Assembly: GCA_964418125.1 (NCBI GenBank)
Contig: CAYQKY010000009.1
Span: 1-64,000, forward strand
DNA from: JACJXW01 sp964418125
GTDB taxonomy: Bacteria > Bacteroidota > Bacteroidia > Chitinophagales > Saprospiraceae
DNA length: 64,000 bases
Reading direction: 5' to 3'
Notes under the pieces: model-generated
Seen by the model: only the letters and a program-made list of their open reading frames with translations
The model's database searches: none
What the model was told of the DNA's origin: nothing
Translations under genes and position numbers: made by a program
In this document: piece after piece, positions 46,842-55,043 of the stretch
Layout of the letters: the number at the start of each line of letters is the position of its first letter
How positions within the stretch are numbered: the first letter of the stretch is position 1

Positions 46842-46990
46842 TGTGTATAAATGTTTTGGTGCATTCGTGCATTGGTAAGAGCGAGCCAGGTGGTTTGGCC
46901 AGGATCAGGCACAACGAAAAGTGGAGCATCAAGCCCAAATACACGAATACACGAATACACGGATACACGAATACACGGATACACGAATAC
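46842..46990. repeat. Antiparallel short-repeat element (GTGCATTCG / ACACGAATAC type)
   Basis: The right arm 46938-46990 has six copies of ACACGAAT/ACACGGAT words. A shorter, more degenerate opposing arm (GTGTAT...GTGCATTCGTGCATT) lies at 46842-46875. The element sits between the start of the small exported gene and the end of the CotH-like gene at 46997. Confidence 0.6.
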
Positions 46991-46996
46991 CCCAAC

Positions 46997-49336
46997 CTAC
47001 AACACCCCCCTCTGCCTCAGGGCGAGCAGGATAAGGCTCAGGAGGAATACGCCGGCAGCCAGGCCCATCTGCATCCACTGAGCCTGTTCGCGGCGGACGC
47101 GGCTTTCCAGGTAGTAGGGGTTGGCGGCGTTGGGAGAGCCGTCCCCGTAACGGAATTCCCAGTTTTCGGGGTCTCCGTTATCGAGGTAAGGAAGGAGCAG
47201 GCTCAGCGTAAAGGAAGAATCTACGGGCGGCGCCTCATAGGCGATGCTGTCGACCATAGCGCCCAGGATGGAATATAGGGCAAGGGATTCCTTCCGCTTG
47301 TTCAGCCCGAAATCCAGGCCGTCGAGCACATTATAGGCGCCGGGATAAGCCTGGACGAACTTTGCCGAATCACGGGCCAGGACCAGATAGTCGTTGGGGC
47401 CGATATACACCTCGGGAAAAACGAACTCATTATGCTTGAGGTCGCCCAGCGTCCAGCCCTTAAGGGGGACGCGGTTCCGGGAGGCGTTGAAGATCTCGAG
47501 CCAGTCGCCGGCCTTGCCGTTCTTCGGGCAGATCTCGTTGATCACCAGTTTGCCCTCCATGGGGTGTGTGAATTCATCGAAACGGGCGTGGAGGCGGGTG
47601 GCGCCTTTCGTGAGAGTGAGGGTAAATTCCCGCCATGTTTCATTTGCTTCGATGCCTTCCCACCGGGACAGCTGGAAACCGTGGTGAGCCACCGCCTTGA
47701 CCTTGATGGGAAAGTTTTCAAAAAATACCAGTTCGACAGTATCATTGGTTACGATGATATGATCGTTGATCAGGATGCGCCCGCCGGCAGTGGTGCTGAT
47801 CACCAGGCGGCGCTGGGGCCCGGTTTTGAAACGCCCCATCAGGTGCATGCGCACGTAAGAAGGCCGTTCCTGGGCAAATTCCCGCATAATGCCTACTTCC
47901 TCTTCCCACTTGCTGCGGCTGAGGTTCCAGCGGCTGAGGTGGCGGTGCATTTCCGGCGACAGGTGATTATACATGGAATCGATGCGGTCGAGCACTGTTT
48001 CCTCGCTGAAGGAGGTGCTGAGATGGCCTGCAAAGCGGTTGACGAAATCCCTTTCGAAATCTTTGTTTTCCAGCAGCTTCCGCAACAGGAAAGTACTCCA
48101 GGGCGGGTTGGGCCAGGACGGCCCGTCCGGTTCCGTGTGGAAAGCCAGGCTGTTGTTCCGGTAAGTATTCCTGCCGTGCAGGCCAAAGCCCCAGTCGGTA
48201 TCGTAGAGGATCCACCGCCAGCGGCCGCCCGGCTTTTGCGGGCGCCAGAATTTGATGTTTCCTCCGGCGTCCTGGTTATCGAAGTAGATCTGGGCGATCT
48301 GATAATCCATGAAATTTTCGACATCCATCTGAGTTTGCACGTAGGCATAGTTGGCAGGCTCGGCCAGGCTGTGCTTTTCGAGAAACTCCAGGAGATCGAG
48401 GTAATGGCGGGTATTACCACGCTTGCGGGTATAGCGGTGTTCGATCAGGTCGATGCTATCCTTATCTACTTCCGGCTGTTGGCCACCAAGAAAATAGCGG
48501 TTGACTTTCTCGCGGATGTTGTAGATGCCCCAGTATTGGCCGTTGATGTACACGTGCGCCGGGCGGTAATCCTGCTTCTCGATATCCCAGTCATCCACCA
48601 GGCTCGTCATGAGCGCATCACGGAAATGGGCTTTCCCGAAATCGCTGCCTGAATTGCGCAGAACGAGGAATTTGAATTTATCCAGCCCCTTTTCTCCGAA
48701 CACCTTGTGCCGGATCCGGCTCTCTCCGTAACGATGGCGGGCCACGATAGCGATGGATTTCTGGGGGAAGAGGCGGCTCATGCCTCCGAAAAGGCGAAAG
48801 CCGGACTGGCTCCGGTAAACACACCTGCCATTGGTTTCAAAGAATTCAACGCTTGACGGAAATTCGGTGCGGCTCCAGAAGTTGGCGCCCGGTTTTTTCC
48901 AGAGACTGTCCACTGCGTTATTGCCCAGCATGAACAATCCGGTACGCGGATGGAAAAGAATGCCCGGCGAAATGCCAATGGAGACCACCGGGAAACTGGT
49001 GCGGGGTTCATCGATGAAGTAGGTGTGGCTGATCACGGGGCTTTTCCGCCCGTCGGCATGATGGGCCACGGCGCGCAGAACGGTGGTTTCCCGGATGCGC
49101 AGGGGGCGTTTATAGCGGGGTGACCGGGGCGAGGGCGTACTGCCATCAACAGTATAATACACACTGGCGCCGGGAGCCGAAAGTTCTACCACCACTTCAG
49201 CCGGGAAGAACCCGCCATCCACGGAAAAATTGAGCTCTACCGGAGGGGGCCCTTCCAAAGATGCTGCCGGCTTTTTCTGCGCCCACAGCGGAGCAAAGAG
49301 CAGGAGAAGTAATATGAGGAGGGCCGTTTTCTGCAA
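46997..49336 (-). CDS. CotH-like protein kinase-fold protein with lamin-tail domain and C-terminal TM
   Basis: 779 residues with a signal peptide (MQKTALLILLLLLFAPLWAQ). In order: a chitobiase/HYR-like beta domain (~45-110, YYTVDGSTPSPRSPRY) and a CotH domain (~115-520). The CotH domain includes QKSIAIVARHRYGESRIRHK, VYINGQYWGIYNIREKVN and the WILYDTDWGFG metal-site block. A lamin-tail LTD fold follows (~605-745, GKLVINEICPKN, DWLEIFNAS). CotH proteins phosphorylate or modify surface proteins. Members usually end in a T9SS domain; this one ends in a single TM helix and a short basic tail (LALRQRGVL). Confidence 0.88.
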   Translation of the reverse strand: MQKTALLILLLLLFAPLWAQKKPAASLEGPPPVELNFSVDGGFFPAEVVVELSAPGASVYYTVDGSTPSPRSPRYKRPLRIRETTVLRAVAHHADGRKSPVISHTYFIDEPRTSFPVVSIGISPGILFHPRTGLFMLGNNAVDSLWKKPGANFWSRTEFPSSVEFFETNGRCVYRSQSGFRLFGGMSRLFPQKSIAIVARHRYGESRIRHKVFGEKGLDKFKFLVLRNSGSDFGKAHFRDALMTSLVDDWDIEKQDYRPAHVYINGQYWGIYNIREKVNRYFLGGQQPEVDKDSIDLIEHRYTRKRGNTRHYLDLLEFLEKHSLAEPANYAYVQTQMDVENFMDYQIAQIYFDNQDAGGNIKFWRPQKPGGRWRWILYDTDWGFGLHGRNTYRNNSLAFHTEPDGPSWPNPPWSTFLLRKLLENKDFERDFVNRFAGHLSTSFSEETVLDRIDSMYNHLSPEMHRHLSRWNLSRSKWEEEVGIMREFAQERPSYVRMHLMGRFKTGPQRRLVISTTAGGRILINDHIIVTNDTVELVFFENFPIKVKAVAHHGFQLSRWEGIEANETWREFTLTLTKGATRLHARFDEFTHPMEGKLVINEICPKNGKAGDWLEIFNASRNRVPLKGWTLGDLKHNEFVFPEVYIGPNDYLVLARDSAKFVQAYPGAYNVLDGLDFGLNKRKESLALYSILGAMVDSIAYEAPPVDSSFTLSLLLPYLDNGDPENWEFRYGDGSPNAANPYYLESRVRREQAQWMQMGLAAGVFLLSLILLALRQRGVL

Positions 49337-49670
49337 AGTAGTTGTTGATTTTTTGGCATTCGGCCTCTAAACTATTGATTACCAAATTGATTCAGAAGCC
49401 CTTTTCCCTTCAAGTGATGCAAATTAATACTTTTTTTGCTGGCAGCGCAAGGCCCTTCTGCCGGCAGCGCGAATTATCCCGATAATTAGCAGCCCCGGAA
49501 CAGAAGTTCAAGTCTCCGGCCGTATCCATTTTTTGCCGGCCGCAACAAGCGCGTACCGAACAGATATACGCAAACCGGAGGCGGAGGTTACATTTTCCGG
49601 CTATTAGGCTGGGGCACAATATGCAGAATGTCTTATTTTGTGATTTTCTTTTAAAGAAAAAAACACAGGC
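49337..49670. other. 334-bp intergenic region, divergent promoters expected
   Basis: It separates the divergent CotH-like and PlsC genes. A direct repeat GGCAGCGC occurs at 49441-49448 and 49463-49470, 22 bp apart. I see no consensus -7 box, no hairpin longer than 8 bp and no gene. Confidence 0.4.
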
Positions 49671-50219
49671 ATGTTCAGGGCAATCAGCAGATTTTTACTT
49701 AAGGCACTGGGTTGGAAGGTCGTCACTGAATTCGACGAACTGCCAAAGAAGTACGTGATCATTGCTATCCCCCACACTTCCAACTGGGATTTCCCCATTG
49801 GCATTATGGTGCGAAGCGCCCTGGGGTTTGACGCCAAATATGTAGGTAAGGATTCTCTGTTTAAAATACCCATACTGGGCCCTGTTATGCGATGGCTGGG
49901 CGGCTACCCCGTAGACCGCAGCAAGAGCAATAACTTTGTGGATGCGGTGGTCGATATCTTCAACAGCAAAGAGGAGTTTGCCATCACCATCGCCCCTGAA
50001 GGTACCCGCAAGAAGGTAGACAAGCTCAAGACCGGCTTTTATTATATCGCCCTGGGCGCCGGAGTGCCCATCATCATGGTGAAGTTCGACTGGGGCAACA
50101 AAATGATCACCTTCAGCCGGCCTTTTTTTCCCACCGGCGACAAAGAGGCGGACTTCGCGTTTATCACCGAATATTTCAGAGGCGTGAAAGGAAGGAACCC
50201 GGAAAACAGTTTTGCCTAA
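49671..50219 (+). CDS. 1-acylglycerol-phosphate acyltransferase-like (PlsC superfamily)
   Basis: A short (182-residue) acyltransferase with motif I IAIPHTSNWDFPIG (His-x4-Asp) and motif III IAPEGTRKK. The GYPVDRSKSNN block also fits. The family transfers acyl groups to lysophosphatidate or lipid A/ornithine-lipid precursors at the inner membrane. The N-terminal membrane helix of classical PlsC is missing, which is common in this short subgroup. The acceptor is not evident. Confidence 0.88.
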   Translation: MFRAISRFLLKALGWKVVTEFDELPKKYVIIAIPHTSNWDFPIGIMVRSALGFDAKYVGKDSLFKIPILGPVMRWLGGYPVDRSKSNNFVDAVVDIFNSKEEFAITIAPEGTRKKVDKLKTGFYYIALGAGVPIIMVKFDWGNKMITFSRPFFPTGDKEADFAFITEYFRGVKGRNPENSFA

Positions 50220-50301
50220 ACTACGAAGTAGCGCTTGCCTTACCTTTTTTCCCTCTCCTTTATTAAACTTTTAAGGGCTTTTTCTGTCCTGTTTAGGAAT
50301 T

Positions 50302-50368
50302 TTGGTTGATTGCTTGACTGGGTTGATAAAAAGGCCTGCCAATCAACCAGCCAACCAACCTGATCAAC
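50302..50368. repeat. Antiparallel short-repeat element (GGTTGATT type, second copy)
   Basis: The left arm 50303-50327 (GGTTGATTGCTTGACTGGG) faces the right arm 50340-50368 (AATCAACCAGCCAACCAACC). It uses the same word as 32751-32858. It lies 25 bp before the start of the next gene, so it would be in its leader. Confidence 0.6.
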
Positions 50369-50392
50369 TTACTCACCCAATAAACATTTCCT

Positions 50393-51226
50393 ATGAAATT
50401 CAGAATGCTCTACACCCTCTTAATCCTGGCTGGTGCGGTGCTGCTTTGGACAAACAATTCCAGCGGCCCGGCCTCCGTACAGGGGCTCGACCGCACCGGC
50501 AGCCCCCTCAGCCCGGGGCCCTGTCAGGCCTGTCACAGCGCCGGCGCCTTTTCGCCCACCTTAACTCTGGAAGTCCTGGACGGCGGCGCTGCCGTTACAG
50601 AATATGAACCGGGAAAAACCTACAGGATGCGCGTGGTAGTCGATGCAGACGGGGCGGCCGGTTACGGATTTCAGGCGGTGGCCCTCGCCGGAAATGACGA
50701 TGCGCAGGCGGGCGGGTTTTCCAATCCTGCCAACGGCATCAAGATCACGCCGCTCAACGGCCGGCAGTACCCCGAACACAGCATGCGCCGTACCAGCAAC
50801 ATTTTCGAGGTGGACTGGACGGCGCCGGAGGCCGGAACGGGCGAGGTGCGCTTCTATTCAGCCGTGGTGGCCGCCAATGGCACCGGCAGCTCCGGCGGCG
50901 ACGGCTCTACATTCCTCACCACCCCGGTTACCCTTGCGGAGGGGGCGCCCAGCAGCACGGAAGACGAAGAGCTGTTTGAGGCCTTCAGCATCTTCCCCAA
51001 CCCTGCGGAAAGCCAGCTCGACCTCCGCTTCAACAGCCGGGAGCGGGGAGAATACCAGCTTAGGGTTGTCAGCCTGCAGGGGCAGAGCCTGCTGGAGCGG
51101 CGTATCGAGGTGGCCGTGGGCGAGCAGGTGCAGAGGGTTGATTTCAGCGGCATACCAGCAGGCATATATACCGTATCCGTTACGGATGGCAGGCAGGTGA
51201 GCAGCCGGAAGGTGGTGAAGCGATAG
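50393..51226 (+). CDS. Surface protein with choice-of-anchor V/Reeler-like domain, CxxCH motif and T9SS domain
   Basis: The 277-residue protein has a signal peptide or anchor (MKFRMLYTLLILAGAVLLW). A CQACH motif follows near residue 45, like the heme site of c-type cytochromes. A Reeler/choice-of-anchor V beta-sandwich is next (~60-185, YEPGKTYRMRVVVDAD...GYGFQAVAL). The last ~85 residues are a T9SS sorting domain (FSIFPNPAESQLDL). A CxxCH site at the N-terminus of this family is recurrent and hints at heme binding at the cell surface, but the ligand is not proven. Confidence 0.85.
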   Translation: MKFRMLYTLLILAGAVLLWTNNSSGPASVQGLDRTGSPLSPGPCQACHSAGAFSPTLTLEVLDGGAAVTEYEPGKTYRMRVVVDADGAAGYGFQAVALAGNDDAQAGGFSNPANGIKITPLNGRQYPEHSMRRTSNIFEVDWTAPEAGTGEVRFYSAVVAANGTGSSGGDGSTFLTTPVTLAEGAPSSTEDEELFEAFSIFPNPAESQLDLRFNSRERGEYQLRVVSLQGQSLLERRIEVAVGEQVQRVDFSGIPAGIYTVSVTDGRQVSSRKVVKR

Positions 51227-51261
51227 GGCGCGGGAAGGGCGGCCTTTGAAGGTAAAATGGG

Positions 51262-51304
51262 AGTTGATCCGGTTGGACTGAGCCGCCGGATCAACTGATT
51301 TTCC
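51262..51304. terminator. Terminator between convergent genes
   Basis: AGTTGATCCGG (51262-51272) pairs with 51286-51296 around a 13-nt loop, then GATTTTCC. It separates the T9SS gene from the convergent DUF1508-like gene A. Confidence 0.7.
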
Positions 51305-51307
51305 TCT

Positions 51308-52387
51308 TCAATTCAGCATAACCAGCCGGCTTCCGAAATATTCGGACTCCGGCTTTCCCTCACCTCTTTGGCAGATATTGGCAAAAACCCTGTAAAGTCC
51401 AGGCTTCAGGCTGGCAGCGCCGTAGATGGGGACCTCGAACCGGCCTTCCACCGGGCTCTGCTCATGGGCTTCGCCGATCAGGAAAGGTTGATTGTTATCC
51501 AGGGATTTAGCAATCACCCTGGCTTTAAAAGCGTAGGGCTGGCCGCTTCCGCGTACTTTCAGTATGAGCTCTACTTTTCCTATGCTGTTTTTCTCAGCAA
51601 TTTTTTTTATTAATTCTCCACTACGGGTTCGCAGATGCATCTCCACCTCTTCCGGGATGGGTTCGGATGGTTTCCCGGCGGCTTCTCGCCGGCCGGCAAG
51701 ACTACTCGTTGAAGAATACTCTGGCTTGGCGGCAGGTGTATCAGCATTTGATCCTTCGGCCGGGACGTGGGCCATGAGAAAAGCTTCGATCTTTTGGCCA
51801 CTGCAGGTTTTCAGTTTGACGGATTCACCCGAAAAATCATTTTTGACCATCCATACTTTTGAGTCCGGATAATAAATGACCGAGAATTTATACCGGGGCA
51901 TCTTTTCGGAGTTTTCGGCCTGTACGGGCGGCTTATCCTGAGCAACCACCTTTTTCTCCGCTTTTTCAGTAGCTTCGGGTGTTTTTTCCTCTTTTCCCGG
52001 GATTTCAGGCGGGGTTTCGCCCAAACCGTACTGCGGGATATCATCGTCAATACCTTTCAGAAGCGCCATCTGTTCATTCAATTCCTCCAGTGTTCCAAAG
52101 AGCCGGCTTCGGCCGATCTCTTTATGGTTTCCTGATCTCAGGACAAAAAAGCGCCTTCCTTTCCCGGCTTCCCCTATCTCGTATTGCTCGCCGTTTCCGG
52201 CCGCACGAATAACCGCCTGAATGCCATTGGCGCAGCTTTTTTCGGAGCTATACCCTTTGCTGAACAGAAGCGGTTGCCCTTCGGCATCATTGAAACGGAA
52301 GTAATATTTTCCATCTTCTTTGTAAAAGGTTTCGAATCCGAAGCGGGAAGGAAGAAAAGGGTGATGGGGACTGTCAGATTTTTTCAT
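51308..52387 (-). CDS. DUF1508 (YegP)-like protein A with C-terminal beta-rich domain
   Basis: The start at 52387 (MKKSDSPHHPF) matches the length of its paralogue at 58160-59209. Residues ~20-115 hold two YegP-type repeats (KYYFRFNDAEGQPLLFSKGYSS and RRFFVLRSGNHKEIGRSRLF). After a Pro/Glu/Lys linker comes a ~45-residue block (MPRYKFSVIYYPDSKVWMV ... LKTCSGQKIEAFLMAH). A second linker and a C-terminal beta-rich domain (FKARVIAKSLD...LKPGLYRVFANI...FGSRLVMLN) follow. No signal peptide or TM is present, so it is cytosolic. It is divergent from the small beta-rich gene, and the intergenic region holds heptamer repeats at 11-bp pitch. Its function is unknown. Confidence 0.78.
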   Translation of the reverse strand: MKKSDSPHHPFLPSRFGFETFYKEDGKYYFRFNDAEGQPLLFSKGYSSEKSCANGIQAVIRAAGNGEQYEIGEAGKGRRFFVLRSGNHKEIGRSRLFGTLEELNEQMALLKGIDDDIPQYGLGETPPEIPGKEEKTPEATEKAEKKVVAQDKPPVQAENSEKMPRYKFSVIYYPDSKVWMVKNDFSGESVKLKTCSGQKIEAFLMAHVPAEGSNADTPAAKPEYSSTSSLAGRREAAGKPSEPIPEEVEMHLRTRSGELIKKIAEKNSIGKVELILKVRGSGQPYAFKARVIAKSLDNNQPFLIGEAHEQSPVEGRFEVPIYGAASLKPGLYRVFANICQRGEGKPESEYFGSRLVMLN

Positions 52388-52740
52388 GGGCGAGCTGTTT
52401 TTTGGGTTGATGAAATAAGGAGTAAAGTATTTCAGGCCCGGCAAAAAAGCAGTTAAATTTCCTTTACACGGAGCTTAAAAATGAATTAAAATTTTCCACC
52501 CAAAAGCCGGCGGTGCAGTTTTTTCATCTCAGGAAAACCAATCTGCCGACGATTTCATCCGGGGAAAACACCTCGATTATTTAAGTGGTAATTAATCATC
52601 GCCGGGGCCGCAATTAACTGGTTATTAATCAGCACCCCCGACCTTGCCCTCAAGTTCTTAATCATTATTCATTCAATAACCCCGCACATCCATTTCGCAT
52701 TCTGTTACCTGCGAAAGCTGTGCTTAAAAAACCTAATTTT
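52388..52740. promoter_or_regulatory. 353-bp divergent control region of cassette half A
   Basis: The region is AT-rich towards the left gene and holds the heptamer array listed separately. No consensus -7 box is seen in either direction, as expected for activator-dependent promoters. No gene is visible. Confidence 0.5.
52581..52664. promoter_or_regulatory. Heptamer direct repeats on an 11-bp grid (SARP/BTAD-type operator candidate)
   Basis: TTAAGTG at 52581, TTAATCA at 52592, TTAACTG at 52614, TTAATCA at 52625 and TTAATCA at 52658 all start at multiples of 11 bp from each other. The first two pairs form 18-bp units 33 bp apart that differ at only two positions. SARP-type activators are known to bind heptamers with 4-bp spacers. 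Confidence 0.65.
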
Positions 52741-53208
52741 ATGCCTTCTGCAAATTTAGAGATTTCCGGTATCACCGTTGACATTCAAAATGCCACGGTT
52801 AGAATAACTGAACATTCGTCCACAGCAGCGGCGCCAGGCGCCCCCGTTTTTCCAGCCACTTCCAATAAGTTGATCCAGACGGATCAGGCCTGGGATATCT
52901 GGTTCAAATGGGACCAGGTGGCCGGCTCCTTCCTGCTCAACGGCGGGGAATGGGTGTTTGACGTTTACCTGGAAATGATGGGGCCGGATGAAGCGCCCGC
53001 AACAAAAGGCCATTTCGCAAAGAAGATCAACGCCAACCCGGTTGACGGGAACAACTTCCAGACGTACGTCCACATCAACGCCGGTGAAGTTCCCGAAGGA
53101 ACGTACCGTATCGTGGTCAGCCAGCAGTTCTATTCGCTTGGAAAGCCAAGAGCAATTGCCATGTTCGGCGATATCGGACTGGTCAAGTTTTATAAAGAGG
53201 AAGTTTAG
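52741..53208 (+). CDS. Small cytosolic beta-rich protein A, unknown family
   Basis: The ATG at 52741 (MPSANLEISGITVDIQ) is preferred over a GTG 21 bases earlier. The 155-residue protein is almost all beta strands (TDQAWDIWFKWDQVAGSFLLNGGEW...VPEGTYRIVVSQQF) and has no signal peptide or TM. Its middle and end align by eye with protein B at 57447: a D-Q-x-x-D-x-x-x-x-W motif, then E/A-G-x-Y-x-I-V-V, then I-A-x-F-x-D/E-x-G-x-V/I-x-x-Y. The C-terminal pattern also resembles the last domain of the DUF1508 proteins. A terminator follows. I do not recognise the fold or function. Confidence 0.7.
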   Translation: MPSANLEISGITVDIQNATVRITEHSSTAAAPGAPVFPATSNKLIQTDQAWDIWFKWDQVAGSFLLNGGEWVFDVYLEMMGPDEAPATKGHFAKKINANPVDGNNFQTYVHINAGEVPEGTYRIVVSQQFYSLGKPRAIAMFGDIGLVKFYKEEV

Positions 53209-53713
53209 CACGGCTAAAGCGGATACCTTCCTTTACCATTATCCATTAGCCGCTTCATGAAACTTGAGAGAAGGAAGAAGCCCAAGAGATTGGGCTTCTT
53301 CTGTTTTTTGAACTTATACTCCTCCAACCTGCGAAGCGTTCTCCCTCTATTGCTTTTTTGCCTTCGGTAACAAGCCCTTTATCCGGCCCCTTTCGACGAG
53401 GTTCCAAATAGCCCCCTTCCCGAAACGCTTCCGCGAAATCTGCTATCCTTTCCTGCCGAAGTGCTCGGCACGCAGGCAGCTTGGGGCCCAGAACGCCACC
53501 TGCAAACATACCCTGATGCGGGAAACCGACAGAATTAATTAAAAATTAATTGCCAACTGCCGAAAAAATGATGCAAATTAAGTAACGGCTAAGGCCAGCG
53601 CTTCATTAAATGGAAACAGGCTCTGAGTTTTGCCGGGTGCTCCTCTGTAAAAAAACCTGCCGGCGGAGTACTTTCGAGAAGCATTCTTTAACCCCCCAAT
53701 GCCCCTGAAACCC
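53209..53713 (+). promoter_or_regulatory. 505-bp region before regulator A
   Basis: Apart from the terminator, it holds TTAATTA at 53535 and TTAATTG at 53546, again exactly 11 bp apart, ~170 bp before the regulator start. A minus-strand open frame at 53255-53509 has no family signal and overlaps the terminator, so it is not called. Confidence 0.5.
53274..53309 (+). terminator. Rho-independent terminator after small protein A
   Basis: GAAGAAGCCCAA (53274-53285) pairs with 53290-53301 around a GAGA tetraloop, followed by TGTTTTTTG. Confidence 0.92.
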
Positions 53714-55021
53714 ATGAGAAAACCCCGAGTTGTAATTCTTTGTTCTCACCACCCCGACGATCAAATCAGCCGGTTCGGGCCGGATATCCTGACAGTTTCG
53801 TTCCCTTTAGGCCATACATTAAACCGGGGAAACCTTCCCTGGCCCCCCTCGCTGATCATCGTCTGGGACTCGTCAAAAGAAGAAAAAGGAATTCCCTGCC
53901 TGGAAGCGATTAATACGGTTTTTCCCGAATTGCCCTTATTCCTGGCCGTTGAAGACCCCTCCCGGGAGTACCTGATTGCAGCCCTTCGGGCCAAGGTGTC
54001 CAATTTTTTCACATTGCCGGTATGCCCGGGCGAGCTACGCCAGGCCATCCTTCACAGCGCCGCAGATAACGAAGATGCCGCCCTGGTAGAAAACACTCAG
54101 AACTGGTTCTGGAAACTTCAACATTTTGCCCGGTCCCTGATGGATTCCTTTTCCCTCGCCCGGGCAGGGCAGGGAGCCCTGGTAATGGAAGGCACGGCCG
54201 CATCACCCTCCTCTCCCCACATCCCCACAAGAACCCTGGAACCGGAAAACGTATACGACATCAGCGTGCAGTTTTTTGGCAACTTGCGCATCCTGGCCAG
54301 GAAAAAGCCGACGCCCCGGATCAAGGGGAAAAAGAACGCTACCGTTCTGGCCTACCTGCTTTATCATCACCACCGGCCCACCCATAGAGAAATCCTGATG
54401 GACAGGTTCTGGAGAGATTACACCACATCTTCAGCCAGGAATTCCCTGAACGTTGCCATCTGCAGCATCCGGAAGCACTTGTCGAAAACCTTCACAGGCC
54501 AGGAAGTCATTATCTATGACAATCAAAGCTATGGGATCAATCCGGACCTGAAGATCATTACCGATACAGAAAAATTCATCCATTTCTGGAAAAAAGGAAG
54601 CGCCATTGAATCATCGCAGGGCCTGACCCCTGCACTGGAAGCGTACCACACCGCCCTGAGCTATTACAAACAGGAGTTTTTGTCCAATATAAGGTTTGAT
54701 GAATGGTGTGAATATGAAAGGGACAACCTCAAGGAAGTCTATTTATTTATCCTTAACAGGTTGAGCAACTACTTTTTTGAGCAGGGCCAGTACGATGCAT
54801 GTATAAACGCCAGTAAGAAGATGCTGAATGAGGACAGCTGCCTGGAGGAAGTCCACCGCAAACTAATGTCCTGCTACTATTATCTCGGCCTGGGCGACCT
54901 GGCGCTCAAGCAGTATTTCAAATGCAAAAAAGTCCTGGAAGAAGAGTTGAGCCTCTCTCCTTCGGAACCAACCGTTGAGTTGTTCAACCAGATCCAGAAG
55001 GGCAAATTCATACGAGTATAG
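53714..55021 (+). CDS. Regulator A: pseudo-receiver, winged helix, BTAD domain
   Basis: The ATG at 53714 matches the start of paralogue B (MRKPRVVIL against MTDPRVIIF); 53699 is an alternative. Numbered from 53699: residues ~8-118 have a receiver-like alternation but lack the acidic pair at strand 1 and the Lys before Pro at strand 5 (FTLPV), though Asp57 remains after strand 3. Residues ~186-283 are an OmpR-type winged helix (FFGNLRIL...SARNSLNVAICSIRKHL). Residues ~287-435 are a helical BTAD domain. This is the SARP/AfsR layout with a receiver in front. It probably activates the flanking genes from 11-bp-pitch repeats. Confidence 0.82.
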   Translation: MRKPRVVILCSHHPDDQISRFGPDILTVSFPLGHTLNRGNLPWPPSLIIVWDSSKEEKGIPCLEAINTVFPELPLFLAVEDPSREYLIAALRAKVSNFFTLPVCPGELRQAILHSAADNEDAALVENTQNWFWKLQHFARSLMDSFSLARAGQGALVMEGTAASPSSPHIPTRTLEPENVYDISVQFFGNLRILARKKPTPRIKGKKNATVLAYLLYHHHRPTHREILMDRFWRDYTTSSARNSLNVAICSIRKHLSKTFTGQEVIIYDNQSYGINPDLKIITDTEKFIHFWKKGSAIESSQGLTPALEAYHTALSYYKQEFLSNIRFDEWCEYERDNLKEVYLFILNRLSNYFFEQGQYDACINASKKMLNEDSCLEEVHRKLMSCYYYLGLGDLALKQYFKCKKVLEEELSLSPSEPTVELFNQIQKGKFIRV

Positions 55022-55043
55022 GCCGGCGAGCGGAAATAACGTT

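Noticed and set aside
46938..46990. Possible CRISPR or iteron origin
   Set aside because: The ACACGAAT units are too short and without spacers. No replication gene is nearby, and an opposing arm makes the hairpin explanation better.
49441..49470. GGCAGCGC direct repeat with 22-bp pitch as another SARP operator
   Set aside because: There are only two copies in a GC-rich word that recurs by composition, and no BTAD gene is adjacent.
53255..53509. 84-codon minus-strand open frame before regulator A
   Set aside because: It overlaps the strong terminator at 53274-53309, has no recognisable family and no plausible start context.
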